DNA of 64,000 bases. Origin: Actinomadura xylanilytica (lineage in GTDB: Bacteria; Actinomycetota; Actinomycetes; Streptosporangiales; Streptosporangiaceae). The notes under the pieces were generated by a model that saw only the letters and a list, made by a program, of their open reading frames with translations, was not told the origin of the DNA and did not search any database. The position numbers and the translations under genes were made by a program. The stretch spans positions 1,208,173-1,272,172 of the forward strand of contig NZ_JASNWE010000004.1 of the NCBI RefSeq assembly GCF_030283145.1, in the 5' to 3' direction. Below, piece by piece: positions 56,406-63,447 of this stretch (the first letter of the stretch is position 1; each line of letters begins with the position of its first letter).

Positions 56406-56683
56406 CACGCCGCCCGCCCGGAGGCGACCAGGTCCAGCAGCGCGGCCAGCTCCACGTCACACCGGTGCGTGTCCGCCCACTCGTCGATCTCCGCCGGACG
56501 GGACGAGGTGAACGAGTCCGTGCAGCGCCCGCACTGGGCGACGTGCAGGCCCCGGGGACCGTCCCACTCGACCCGAACCGGCGGGACGAACGGCGGGACG
56601 ACCGAGGACGGGACGGGACGACCGCCAGGACGACCGGACGGAACAGAACGGGGACGGGGACGAAGGGCGATCACGCGGACCAC
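56405..56683 (-). CDS. Small AICE protein with possible zinc site
   Basis: A 92-residue protein with an Arg/Pro-rich N-terminus, then HVAQCGRCTDSF and DTHRCDVELAAL, giving a CxxC plus HxC arrangement that could bind zinc. The start is GTG at 56683 with GGAGG 8 bases upstream. The stop overlaps the DUF2637 start. Function unknown. Confidence 0.7.
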   Translation of the reverse strand: MVRVIALRPRPRSVPSGRPGGRPVPSSVVPPFVPPVRVEWDGPRGLHVAQCGRCTDSFTSSRPAEIDEWADTHRCDVELAALLDLVASGRAA

Positions 56684-56786
56684 GGGAGAACCTCCACCAG
56701 GACGAGTTCAGGCATGGGACGGGTAGGGACGTGGCGTGATCAGGGCTCACACCGAGCCGCAAGAGAAGAGGGAGAGGCCGGGTCGG

Positions 56787-58139
56787 CTAAGCCGCGTCAG
56801 GCATCGGGTCATCGGCCGCAACCGGGACCCAGCCGAGCAGGGCCGACCAATCCGGCGCGAGGTGTGCATGGTCGAGGGCGGCCTGTTCGGCGGTCTCTTC
56901 GGAGACGTAGACCGAACGGGCACGGTGCCAGGAGCCGTCTTGCCCGGTGATCACGCACACCCCAGGGGTCTCGGCCGCGATGCCCTGGGCCGCGCTCAGC
57001 GCCGCCGGATCCATGTCGCCCAGCGTCATGTTCGCCGTTCCCGGATCGTTCACCCGGTGGCAGACCCGCCCCGACAGTTGCGCCCGCAGCGCGGATACCC
57101 CAGGCCCAAGGTCCGCGCCGATGCGCTGACCACACACCATCAGGTGAACCCCGAACGCCCGCCCAAGCTGAGCCACCCGCAGCAACGACACCGCCGTCTT
57201 CGACACCTCGTCCTTCTCGCGCTTGTCCGCCATGAGGAACAGTTCGGCGACCTCGTCGACCAGGGTGACGATGGGGATCGGCCGGACCGATTCGGGAAGC
57301 TTCCAGATGTTGCGCGCGCCGTGTTCGCGGCACACCGCCATCCGGTGTTCGATCTCCCCCACCAGGTCATCCAGCAGGTCCACGGACTCTTTGCGGTTGG
57401 TGGCCAAGGCCGACAGCCGAGGGGTGTAAGGCGTGAACTCCACGCCGCCCTTCAAGTCGAAGCCCACCAGGGCGACCCGTTGCGACGCGAGCCCCGTAAT
57501 GACCGCGTTCGCCAAGTTGGACTTGCCCGACTGCGTCGCCCCGGCGTTCAGCCAGTGCGGAACCGTCCGGAAGTCGATCACCCAGTCCGAACCGTTCTCC
57601 AACTTCCCCGGCCGGACCTTGAGGAGTTCACCGGTCTCCGTGGACACGTCGATCTCAGTCAGCGGGTCCCGCATAGTGGCCCACAGCGTGAGCCTGCCCG
57701 GCTTGACCTCCACCACCCGCACCGAGTGCACCCGCCAGGCGTGCGCGATCCCCTCAGCAGCCTTCGCGAAATCCTCCGGAACCTGCCCGTCCTGAAGACG
57801 GAGCCGCACCCGCCAGCCCAGCCGGGTCGGACGCAGCAGCCCCAGACGAGGCGTGTGCTCGACATCGACCCGCCGCACCCGCCGCTTCTGCTCAACCATT
57901 GCCGCGTCCCGGGCAGCAGCCCCGACCACCGGCACGGCATCCAACGTCAGACGCCAATGCCGACGGCTACGCGTCAGCTTGCAACCCGAAGCCACGTTCT
58001 TCCACGTCAGATACACCAGCACCGCACGAGACGGGAACCCGAACCCGTACCAGAACGACACCGGATGCCACCGACGCCAGGCCCAGAGCCCGGCCGCCAC
58101 AGCGGCCAGGACCCCGAGCACCACCAGCGCGTCAGTCAT
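56787..58139 (-). CDS. traB: FtsK/SpoIIIE-type DNA translocase (TraB-like)
   Basis: A 450-residue membrane-tethered translocase. Two closely spaced N-terminal hydrophobic segments (about 4-50) precede an alpha/beta region, and the motor domain has Walker A GATQSGKS at 200-207 and Walker B IPIVTLVDEVAEL. It is the sole conjugation motor of AICEs and moves double-stranded DNA between hyphae. ATG at 58139 has GAGGG 8 bases upstream; earlier in-frame codons overlap the neighbour. A C-terminal winged helix like that of FtsK-gamma is not obvious. Confidence 0.93.
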   Translation of the reverse strand: MTDALVVLGVLAAVAAGLWAWRRWHPVSFWYGFGFPSRAVLVYLTWKNVASGCKLTRSRRHWRLTLDAVPVVGAAARDAAMVEQKRRVRRVDVEHTPRLGLLRPTRLGWRVRLRLQDGQVPEDFAKAAEGIAHAWRVHSVRVVEVKPGRLTLWATMRDPLTEIDVSTETGELLKVRPGKLENGSDWVIDFRTVPHWLNAGATQSGKSNLANAVITGLASQRVALVGFDLKGGVEFTPYTPRLSALATNRKESVDLLDDLVGEIEHRMAVCREHGARNIWKLPESVRPIPIVTLVDEVAELFLMADKREKDEVSKTAVSLLRVAQLGRAFGVHLMVCGQRIGADLGPGVSALRAQLSGRVCHRVNDPGTANMTLGDMDPAALSAAQGIAAETPGVCVITGQDGSWHRARSVYVSEETAEQAALDHAHLAPDWSALLGWVPVAADDPMPDAA

Positions 58140-58150
58140 GACCGACGCCC

Positions 58151-58489
58151 TCAGGCCGCAGCAGCGGACGGCGCGACGAGGGTCACGGCTTTTGCGCGGT
58201 AGGCGATCCCCCACCGCTTCTCACCGTTGCGCGTCTGCTCCCACGGGAAGGCCACCAGGCCGACCGGCCTCACGATCTGGCCGATGGTCACCGACTGGTC
58301 ACCCGGGAGCGACACGTTCAGCAACTCCACGCGCCCCATCTCGTCAGCGGCCGACAGGCCCACCGTGAACACGGTGTTGCCGTCCCGGTCGACCTTCACC
58401 TCCCCCGTCTCCTGACTCACCAGCTTCGGACGCGGCGCCGACACGCACACGAACGTCAGGTTCGAGGTGTCTACCGGGATGCTTCGCAC
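58151..58489 (-). CDS. SCO3933-family regulatory protein
   Basis: A 112-residue protein starting MRSIPVDTSNLTFVCV, with PWEQTRNGEKRWGIAYRA near the C-terminus, typical of SCO3933-type proteins next to traB in AICEs. The start is GTG at 58489 with a very strong GGAGG. First of the leftward transfer operon; its promoter overlaps the nested palindrome at 58517-58547. Confidence 0.85.
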   Translation of the reverse strand: MRSIPVDTSNLTFVCVSAPRPKLVSQETGEVKVDRDGNTVFTVGLSAADEMGRVELLNVSLPGDQSVTIGQIVRPVGLVAFPWEQTRNGEKRWGIAYRAKAVTLVAPSAAAA

Positions 58490-58516
58490 GAGGTACCTCC
58501 AGGCTGTTCGATGCTT

Positions 58517-58547
58517 CCTACTTTCATAGGTTACCTAGGAAAGTAGG
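58517..58547. promoter_or_regulatory. Nested palindrome, likely GntR operator
   Basis: A 31-base near-perfect palindrome centred at 58532: outer arms CCTACTTTC/GAAAGTAGG around an inner AGGTTACCT. A second perfect palindrome, TTCCTAGGAA, is at 58572-58581. Both lie between the leftward transfer operon and the rightward GntR gene, as expected for a KorSA-like repressor site. Confidence 0.8.
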
Positions 58548-58616
58548 AAAGTCAAGCGGATGGCCGGAAGTTTCCTAGGAACGCACGAACCTACGTCGGC
58601 CGGTTATCCTGCTGAC

Positions 58617-59012
58617 ATGGGAAAACAGGGCTCACCAGACCGCCGCAAGGTATACGTGCGCATCGCCGACGAGTTGCGCAGAGACATCGCCGCAGGGCGG
58701 TATGAGGTGGGGGAGGCGCTACCGTCCATCGCCAAGTTGCGGGAGCGGTTCGGCGCAGCAGGGGCAACGGTCGAACGTGGGCTAGCCGTCCTGCGGGAGG
58801 AGAGCCTCATCATGAGCAGGCAGGGAAGCCCCAGCATCGTGACGAGGAAGCCGGAGCAGGGAGAAGGCACCGAAGGCGAGCAAGGCGAGGGGGCCCGCGA
58901 GCCGAGCGAGGAGTTCGAGTTCTTGTGGTCTCAACTACAAGAGATCAAGATTCATCTTCAGCGGCAGAACGCGCGACTGGACGAGATGGACGAACGGACA
59001 CGTGGCCTGTGA
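58617..59012 (+). CDS. GntR-family transcriptional regulator (KorSA-like)
   Basis: A 131-residue protein with a winged helix-turn-helix at about 10-75 (RIADELRRDIAAGRYEVGEALPS, then LREESLI) and a C-terminal acidic/coiled-coil segment (LQEIKIHLQRQNARLDEMDE) instead of an effector domain. It probably represses transfer genes through the adjacent palindromes. ATG at 58617 is preceded by TATCCT at -10 spacing and no Shine-Dalgarno site, so a leaderless message is likely. An in-frame ATG 57 bases upstream lies within the operator region. Confidence 0.88.
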   Translation: MGKQGSPDRRKVYVRIADELRRDIAAGRYEVGEALPSIAKLRERFGAAGATVERGLAVLREESLIMSRQGSPSIVTRKPEQGEGTEGEQGEGAREPSEEFEFLWSQLQEIKIHLQRQNARLDEMDERTRGL

Positions 59013-59377
59013 ATCGTCGCGATGCCAGTCGACCGTTCATGCCCTGATGTTCCCACCGTGCGGCCGGGCAGCGGCTTCTAGGTGGGATGACGCTTTGAGT
59101 GGAAGGTGCCCACGGTGGCCGGCTGACTCCCTGCGGTCGCCCCTAAGGGGTGCCTTCGGCATCAGCAGGCCCCCACCCTGTCACCGGAGAAGGGGAAGCC
59201 GCGGCCCTTTCTCCCACGGCTTCCCCATCCCCCTCCACACCCCCCGTACAGCCGGACGGCCCCTCGTCTGGAGTCACACCACCAGACAGGAGACGGCCGC
59301 ACGGTGCCTCAGGTGGGCGCGCATCAGACCAAGCGGCAGGGGACCGCCCGGCACGGGGGAAGATGCGCGCCCACGAC
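59013..59377. other. Intergenic with hairpin
   Basis: 365 bases. Contains a 10-base-pair inverted repeat GGGGAAGCCG/CGGCTTCCCC (59192-59226) with a 15-base loop, possibly a terminator between convergent transcripts. No gene supported. Confidence 0.5.
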
Positions 59378-59773
59378 TCACCCCCGACCCAGAATCCGCA
59401 CCAGCACCCCCGGAACGTCCGCAACCTCATCTACCCGCGCGACACCCTCACCGGTGTCAGCCAGCACGAACCACCACACGCCGCTGACCCGCGCGCACGT
59501 CACTTCGACCGAACGTTCCGGATCACCCACGACAATCACGTTCAGCACCGGCGGCCCGTCGCCCCGACTCACCACCCCACACGCCAACTCCCCCACGCCA
59601 GAACCCGACACGATCTGAGCATCCAACGCCGCAAGATGCAGCCGACACGGGCCCATGGCCGCGTTGAACCGCTGATCACCGACTCGCGCGTCACCAGGGT
59701 GCACCGCCGAACCCGCCGCACCCTCCCACCCCGCACCGTCCCCAAAGGACTCAGCGTCCATCGCGTTCCTCAT
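59378..59773 (-). CDS. AICE hypothetical protein
   Basis: Unrecognised. A 131-residue protein, mainly beta-strand pattern in the C-terminal 70 residues (GPPVLNVIVVGDPERSVEV, WWFVLADTGEGVARV). ATG at 59773 has GGAGG 7 bases upstream. The strong ribosome-binding site and strand pattern support coding over the long opposite-strand frame. Confidence 0.6.
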   Translation of the reverse strand: MRNAMDAESFGDGAGWEGAAGSAVHPGDARVGDQRFNAAMGPCRLHLAALDAQIVSGSGVGELACGVVSRGDGPPVLNVIVVGDPERSVEVTCARVSGVWWFVLADTGEGVARVDEVADVPGVLVRILGRG

Positions 59774-59899
59774 CACCACACCTCCAGTGTTGGAAGCGGG
59801 ACCGGTGACGGGCTTCCATGGCCGCCCCCCCCAGCGGCGCCAGCAGACCCACCAGCCGCTCAGCGGCCACCCTCACCACATCACCGGTCCCGCAGCTTG

Positions 59900-60124
59900 T
59901 TACGCCGGACGGTCATGCCTGACCGCTGGCTCGATCACGCGGGCGGCGATCTCCATCGTTCGCGCCTGAATCTCGTTGAGTGCCGCCGTAACTTCGGCAA
60001 GCTCGCTCAAGAGGATCTGCCGCTCTTCCTCGGTCAGCCGGATCGGCCTCTTTGCGGCACCGCTACGCCCACGCGGCATGTGAAGCTGCACGACCTTGTG
60101 ATCCGAACGCCCACGACTGCTCAT
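59900..60124 (-). CDS. Small AICE protein with coiled-coil C-terminus
   Basis: A 74-residue protein starting MSSRGRSDHKVVQLHMPRGR. The basic N-terminal part is followed by an amphipathic helix LTEEERQILLSELAEVTAAL and more. It looks like a DNA-binding or relaxosome accessory protein but has no recognised domain. It lies just upstream of, and divergent from, the aminotransferase gene. Confidence 0.5.
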   Translation of the reverse strand: MSSRGRSDHKVVQLHMPRGRSGAAKRPIRLTEEERQILLSELAEVTAALNEIQARTMEIAARVIEPAVRHDRPA

Positions 60125-60241
60125 ACCAACCAAGGGTGCTGGCTGATCACGGCCGATACCATGTCCTGCCACTGCCTCAGCACTGAACTTCCACTGCACT
60201 CCGGCCTGTGATCAGCACACCCCTGCTGCAACACTGAGTCC

Positions 60242-61021
60242 ATGGCGGAACTCAACGGCGCACCAGCAAGCCCCGACGACCTCAAGGCCCTGGCTCTGGT
60301 CAACTACGGACACTTCACGTCCATGCGCATGGAGGACCAGCGCATTCGCGGCCTTTCTCACCACCTAGAGCGCCTGGTACAGGACTGCCGAACCCTCTTT
60401 AGCGCGACCCTCGACCGCCAACAGGTCCGCGAGTACATCCGGCAGGCGACAGCAGATCAGCCGGGCGCATTCGTCGTCAGGGTGACCGTGTTCGATCCGG
60501 AGCTGGAACTAGGCCACCCCAGCTCCGCCGCTGAACCGGGAGTTCTCGTTACCACGCGGCCAGCCGGTGCGTGGCCCTTGTCCCCGCTGCATGTCCAGAC
60601 AGCGGCCTACACGCGCGATCTACCCAGAACCAAGCACGTCGGTCTGTTCGGTGCCCTCTGGCACAGGCGGAACGCCCAACTCGACGGATTCGACGATTGC
60701 GTCTTCACCGATCCCGACGCGTTCGTCTCCGAAGGCGCCACCTGGAACATCGGGTTCTTTGACGGCGAACAAGTCGTCTGGCCGAACGCCGAGGTTCTCC
60801 CAGGCGTAACGATGCGCCTCCTCCAGCAGGTACACGAAAAGACCTCCCTTGCTCCTGTGAACGTCTCTGACCTCCCACGCATGGAGGTAGCGTTTGCAAC
60901 GAACACCGCGATTGGCGTGCGCGCTATCACCGCCATCAACGACATTGAGTACCCGAGGGAACATCCTGTCTTTGAGACGCTCCGCAAGGAGTACGAAGAA
61001 ATCCCCGCTGAGTCGCTCTGA
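60242..61021 (+). CDS. Class IV aminotransferase-like PLP enzyme
   Basis: A 259-residue fold-type IV protein. The PLP Lys is probably K131 (LPRTKHVGLFG), Glu164 lies in FVSEGATWNIGFF and matches the conserved cofactor-binding Glu, and FATNTAIGVRAI carries the Thr/Asn phosphate-binding region. Relatives are branched-chain or D-amino-acid transaminases and aminodeoxychorismate lyase. The substrate is unknown. It is AICE cargo, in the same direction as and 27 bases before the XRE-SUMF1 gene, so the two are probably one operon. Confidence 0.85.
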   Translation: MAELNGAPASPDDLKALALVNYGHFTSMRMEDQRIRGLSHHLERLVQDCRTLFSATLDRQQVREYIRQATADQPGAFVVRVTVFDPELELGHPSSAAEPGVLVTTRPAGAWPLSPLHVQTAAYTRDLPRTKHVGLFGALWHRRNAQLDGFDDCVFTDPDAFVSEGATWNIGFFDGEQVVWPNAEVLPGVTMRLLQQVHEKTSLAPVNVSDLPRMEVAFATNTAIGVRAITAINDIEYPREHPVFETLRKEYEEIPAESL

Positions 61022-61048
61022 CCGCCCGCCTGCCACGGAGAACAAGAA

Positions 61049-62035
61049 ATGTCCCCGACTGTTCAACGCTGGTCCGGTTTGGAAGCCCGAGCACTTCGCG
61101 AGGCCAAGCGAGTTAGCCAGGTCGATTTCGCGGCAGAAGTCGGCGTCAGTGAACGACTGATTGCAAAGTGGGAGAAGGGCAAGGAAAATATGATTCCGCG
61201 CCCAGTCAATCAGCAGGCCCTAGACACCGTCCTCGCCGCATCGCCAGTCGAGGTTCAAACCCGCTTCGCCGAGATGGTCGGCTTGACGGCACCGGCCACC
61301 GCCACGCAAGATCCGGCCGTGTCCAACGAGCAGCCAGCAGACCCCGAGGCCAAGCCGTCCATCCCCGTGGGCGACGAGGACCAGGTCCGGCACCCCATTG
61401 ACGGCAAGCTGATGACCCTGGTTCCCGCCGGGGTCTACTTTGCAGGTCAGCAGAACGAACCGGTCTACCTACCGGCGTTCTACATCGACGTCTTCCCGAC
61501 CACGAACGCGGACTACGCCCGCTTCGTCAAGGCCACCGACCACAAGCCGCCTCAGCACTGGGAGAACGGCGAGCTTCCCCAAGCCACCACCGACCACCCC
61601 GTGGTATTCGTCACATGGCACGACGCAAGCGCCTACGCGCAATGGTCCGCCAAAGGCTTGCCGACCAATCAGCAATGGGAGAAGGCAGCCCGAGGGACGC
61701 GAGGCGACATCTACCCGTGGGGAAGCCAGCGCACCCCCGCCAAGTGCAACTCCCGGGAAGGGGGGAAACGTAGCACCACCCCGGTTGATTGCTACGCAAG
61801 CGGTGTGAGCCCGTACGGCGTATACGACATGTGCGGCAACACCTGGGATTGGTGCGCTACCGAGTCCGAGCCCGGCCGTTACGAGCTGAAGGGAAGCGCG
61901 TTCACCAGCCCCTTCCTGCGCTGCACGCCGTCAACGTTCAACGACGCAGCCGCCGGCATGCTTGACGACGACACGGGCTTTCGCTGCGTAACCCCCGCTG
62001 AGACCATGCGCGCTCTGCTCAACATGAAGGGCTGA
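61049..62035 (+). CDS. XRE helix-turn-helix fused to SUMF1/FGE-like domain
   Basis: A 328-residue fusion. The XRE-type HTH is at 11-45 (LREAKRVSQVDFAAEVGVSE), a linker follows, and the SUMF1 (formylglycine-generating-enzyme-like) domain is at about 118-315 with VTWHDASAYAQWSAKGLPTN, YPWG and GVYDMCGNTWDWC. A true FGE has an active-site Cys pair five residues apart; here C292 is present but the partner position is Phe297, so oxygenase activity of the classical kind is doubtful. GGAG lies 8 bases before the ATG. The N-terminal HTH suggests a DNA-binding or ligand-sensing role. Confidence 0.85.
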   Translation: MSPTVQRWSGLEARALREAKRVSQVDFAAEVGVSERLIAKWEKGKENMIPRPVNQQALDTVLAASPVEVQTRFAEMVGLTAPATATQDPAVSNEQPADPEAKPSIPVGDEDQVRHPIDGKLMTLVPAGVYFAGQQNEPVYLPAFYIDVFPTTNADYARFVKATDHKPPQHWENGELPQATTDHPVVFVTWHDASAYAQWSAKGLPTNQQWEKAARGTRGDIYPWGSQRTPAKCNSREGGKRSTTPVDCYASGVSPYGVYDMCGNTWDWCATESEPGRYELKGSAFTSPFLRCTPSTFNDAAAGMLDDDTGFRCVTPAETMRALLNMKG

Positions 62036-62246
62036 CAACCAGGCAAGAGCGGACCGGATGAGAACTTTCTCTACGTCTTCAAGGGCGCCCGCTTCGCGGT
62101 CGCCGACGGCCGCCCGCCCCGGCGCGCCGGGCGTGCGGCCTGTTCCGTCCGGTCCCGCCGCGCCGTGTCGCCCGGCCGCCTCCACGAGCAGGAGCCCAAA
62201 GCTCCTAGAAGTGCCTCCTAGCCAGACGCGGGCCAACCACAACGGC

Positions 62247-62363
62247 TGATCGAGCCTGAACCCGGGGGCTACGCCGCCCCCGGGACCCCCGCGACCCGAA
62301 GCACTCATTTGCGCGAAACGGTCTGTCACACCTTCTCGCCGTTCGCGCAAATGAGCACTTCGG
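62247..62363 (-). repeat. Conserved hairpin element, copy 2
   Basis: 22-base arms (62296-62317 and 62342-62363, two mismatches; CGAAGCACTCATTTGCGCGAA side) enclose a 24-base loop that, on the minus strand, differs at one base from copy 1. The tail toward 62247 contains the CCCGGGTTCAGGCTCG segment shared with copies 1 and 3. It begins 4 bases after the stop of the DUF4282 gene, so it could also terminate that transcript. Confidence 0.7.
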
Positions 62364-62366
62364 CCC

Positions 62367-62750
62367 TCACTCAGGGCGTCCGAGATATTGCGGACCAGGC
62401 GCCGCTTGCTCCTTTACAGGAACCGGCGCGGTCACTGGATACAACGCAGGCGCCGGGAGAGAGCGATACCGCACCATCACTCTCTCGCATGCGACGCGGG
62501 CCGTTAGAAGAGCTATCAGGCCCAGGCCCAGCACGATCGGAGCGGCAAGCCACATCGCCCACCCGATCCACACCGCCAGGGACCACACCCAAAGCAGGCC
62601 GAACAGCACGCCGAAGCCGACCACGGCCAGGACTCCCGCATAGATCCACTTCACGAGGATCGGTGTCACATGCTGTTCAAACCGCAGATCGAGCAGAGCG
62701 GCGGGCAACGACGAGCGGCGAGGCGGCCGGGACTGGTCTTGGAACGTCAC
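62367..62750 (-). CDS. DUF4282-like membrane protein
   Basis: A 127-residue protein with LLDLRFEQHVTPILVKWIYAG, the DUF4282 start, and two membrane spans (about 35-58 and 63-83). RVACERVMVRYRSL follows and the tail is Pro-rich. The start is GTG at 62750 without a clear ribosome-binding site. It sits between the hairpin element and the right att repeat, an unusual place for a gene in this class of element. Confidence 0.75.
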   Translation of the reverse strand: MTFQDQSRPPRRSSLPAALLDLRFEQHVTPILVKWIYAGVLAVVGFGVLFGLLWVWSLAVWIGWAMWLAAPIVLGLGLIALLTARVACERVMVRYRSLPAPALYPVTAPVPVKEQAAPGPQYLGRPE

Positions 62751-62873
62751 AAGGCAAGGTCACCCCATGATCCAGACCGGAGTCAACCCTCCCCCATCGC
62801 GTGCCCCAGGCGTGCCCCGAGCGTGCCCGGAAGGGGGGTAAACCACGGGGAGTCACGGGGAACCAAGGTCAAA

Positions 62874-62977
62874 GAACGAGAACAGCCCCTGACCGGGTTC
62901 TGCCTGGTCAGGGGCTGTTTCTGCTGGTGTGGCGGGTCCAGGATTCGAACCTGGGAAGGCTAAGCCGACGGATTTAC
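62874..62977. repeat. Right att repeat (tRNA-Tyr 3' part plus terminator)
   Basis: 104-base copy of 51861-51964 with two substitutions in the terminator loop. On the minus strand it gives tRNA-Tyr from CTGTAAA to the acceptor. To its right, only GGA pairs before the anticodon loop and no D-arm or GGCGGGT acceptor strand is found, so the tRNA is not complete here. Confidence 0.92.
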
Positions 62978-63185
62978 AGTCCCACCGCCGAACTCTCCTG
63001 ACCTGCAAGTTCATCGCGAACCGTTCGCACTTCAACCCGTATTCAACCCACGCCCCTGGCAGGGCTTAGGGCATCCACTGGCCCACGCCCCTGCTGACCA
63101 GCGCCGGCCCCTCCCGAACGTCCACACCCATCCAAGGTCATCCGACCCCGCTGTTAGCACCTACACCCATCCCGCAGGGTACGGC
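62978..63185. other. Right flank of the element
   Basis: About 210 bases. Contains ACTTCAACCCGTATTC at 63036, the sequence that elsewhere follows the first integrase remnant, so this is probably the edge of another decayed element. No gene supported. Confidence 0.5.
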
Positions 63186-63284
63186 CGCGCGAACAGCGAG
63201 ACGCTGTGGCAGACAGCTTCGCGCGGGAGTTCCCTCTTCCCCGCGGGAGGCTGGGAGCCGCGAGGTCCCCGCTTCAGGCTCGCT
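63186..63284 (+). repeat. Conserved hairpin element, copy 3
   Basis: 8-base arms (CGCGCGAA/TTCGCGCG) enclose a 24-base loop at 63194-63217 that matches copy 1 at 18 of 24 positions (GCGAGA, GTG and CAGAC are kept). A GC-rich stem-loop and TCCCCGCTTCAGGCTCGC follow, as in copy 1. Confidence 0.6.
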
Positions 63285-63413
63285 ATACCCTCTAAGTCGA
63301 CCACCCGCATCTCTATGTCCTGAACTGTCACCGCTCCCGGTCCTTTTGCCGCCTGACCCATGTCGCAACGTGTGTTGTTGGAAGATCGCATAGGCGTCTG
63401 TAAAGGGTGTTGC

Positions 63414-63431
63414 TGTACTTACTGTTGTACA
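63414..63431. promoter_or_regulatory. TGTAC-N8-GTACA palindrome
   Basis: Related to the palindrome at 48526-48550; the two share TGTTGCTGTACTT and lie the same way relative to a hairpin element. Possible operator of an element-borne repressor. Confidence 0.4.
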
Positions 63432-63447
63432 CATCTCTTGGTCGCGT

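Larger units (their letters stand above)
51861..62977. mobile_element. Integrative and conjugative element (AICE, pSAM2/SLP1 type), about 11.0 kb
   Basis: Flanked by the 104-bp direct repeats and containing, in typical order, int, xis, rep, small transfer genes, DUF2637 (spdB-like), FtsK/TraB, SCO3933-family and a divergent GntR regulator. It transfers double-stranded DNA through a single FtsK-like protein, as known for Streptomyces AICEs. Integrase sits 41 bases from the left att. Cargo lies at the right: class-IV aminotransferase, XRE-SUMF1 and DUF4282. All core genes look intact, so it may be active. Confidence 0.92.

Noticed and set aside
59150..60211. 353-codon plus-strand frame in the AICE
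   Set aside because: His/Pro/Arg-rich product with no ribosome-binding site; the minus-strand genes there have better signals.
61049..62035. True formylglycine-generating enzyme for a sulfatase
   Set aside because: The second active-site cysteine is Phe, and no sulfatase gene is in the window.
62930..63010. Complete tRNA-Tyr at the right att
   Set aside because: Only GGA pairs on the 5' side; no D-arm or matching acceptor strand within 45 bases.
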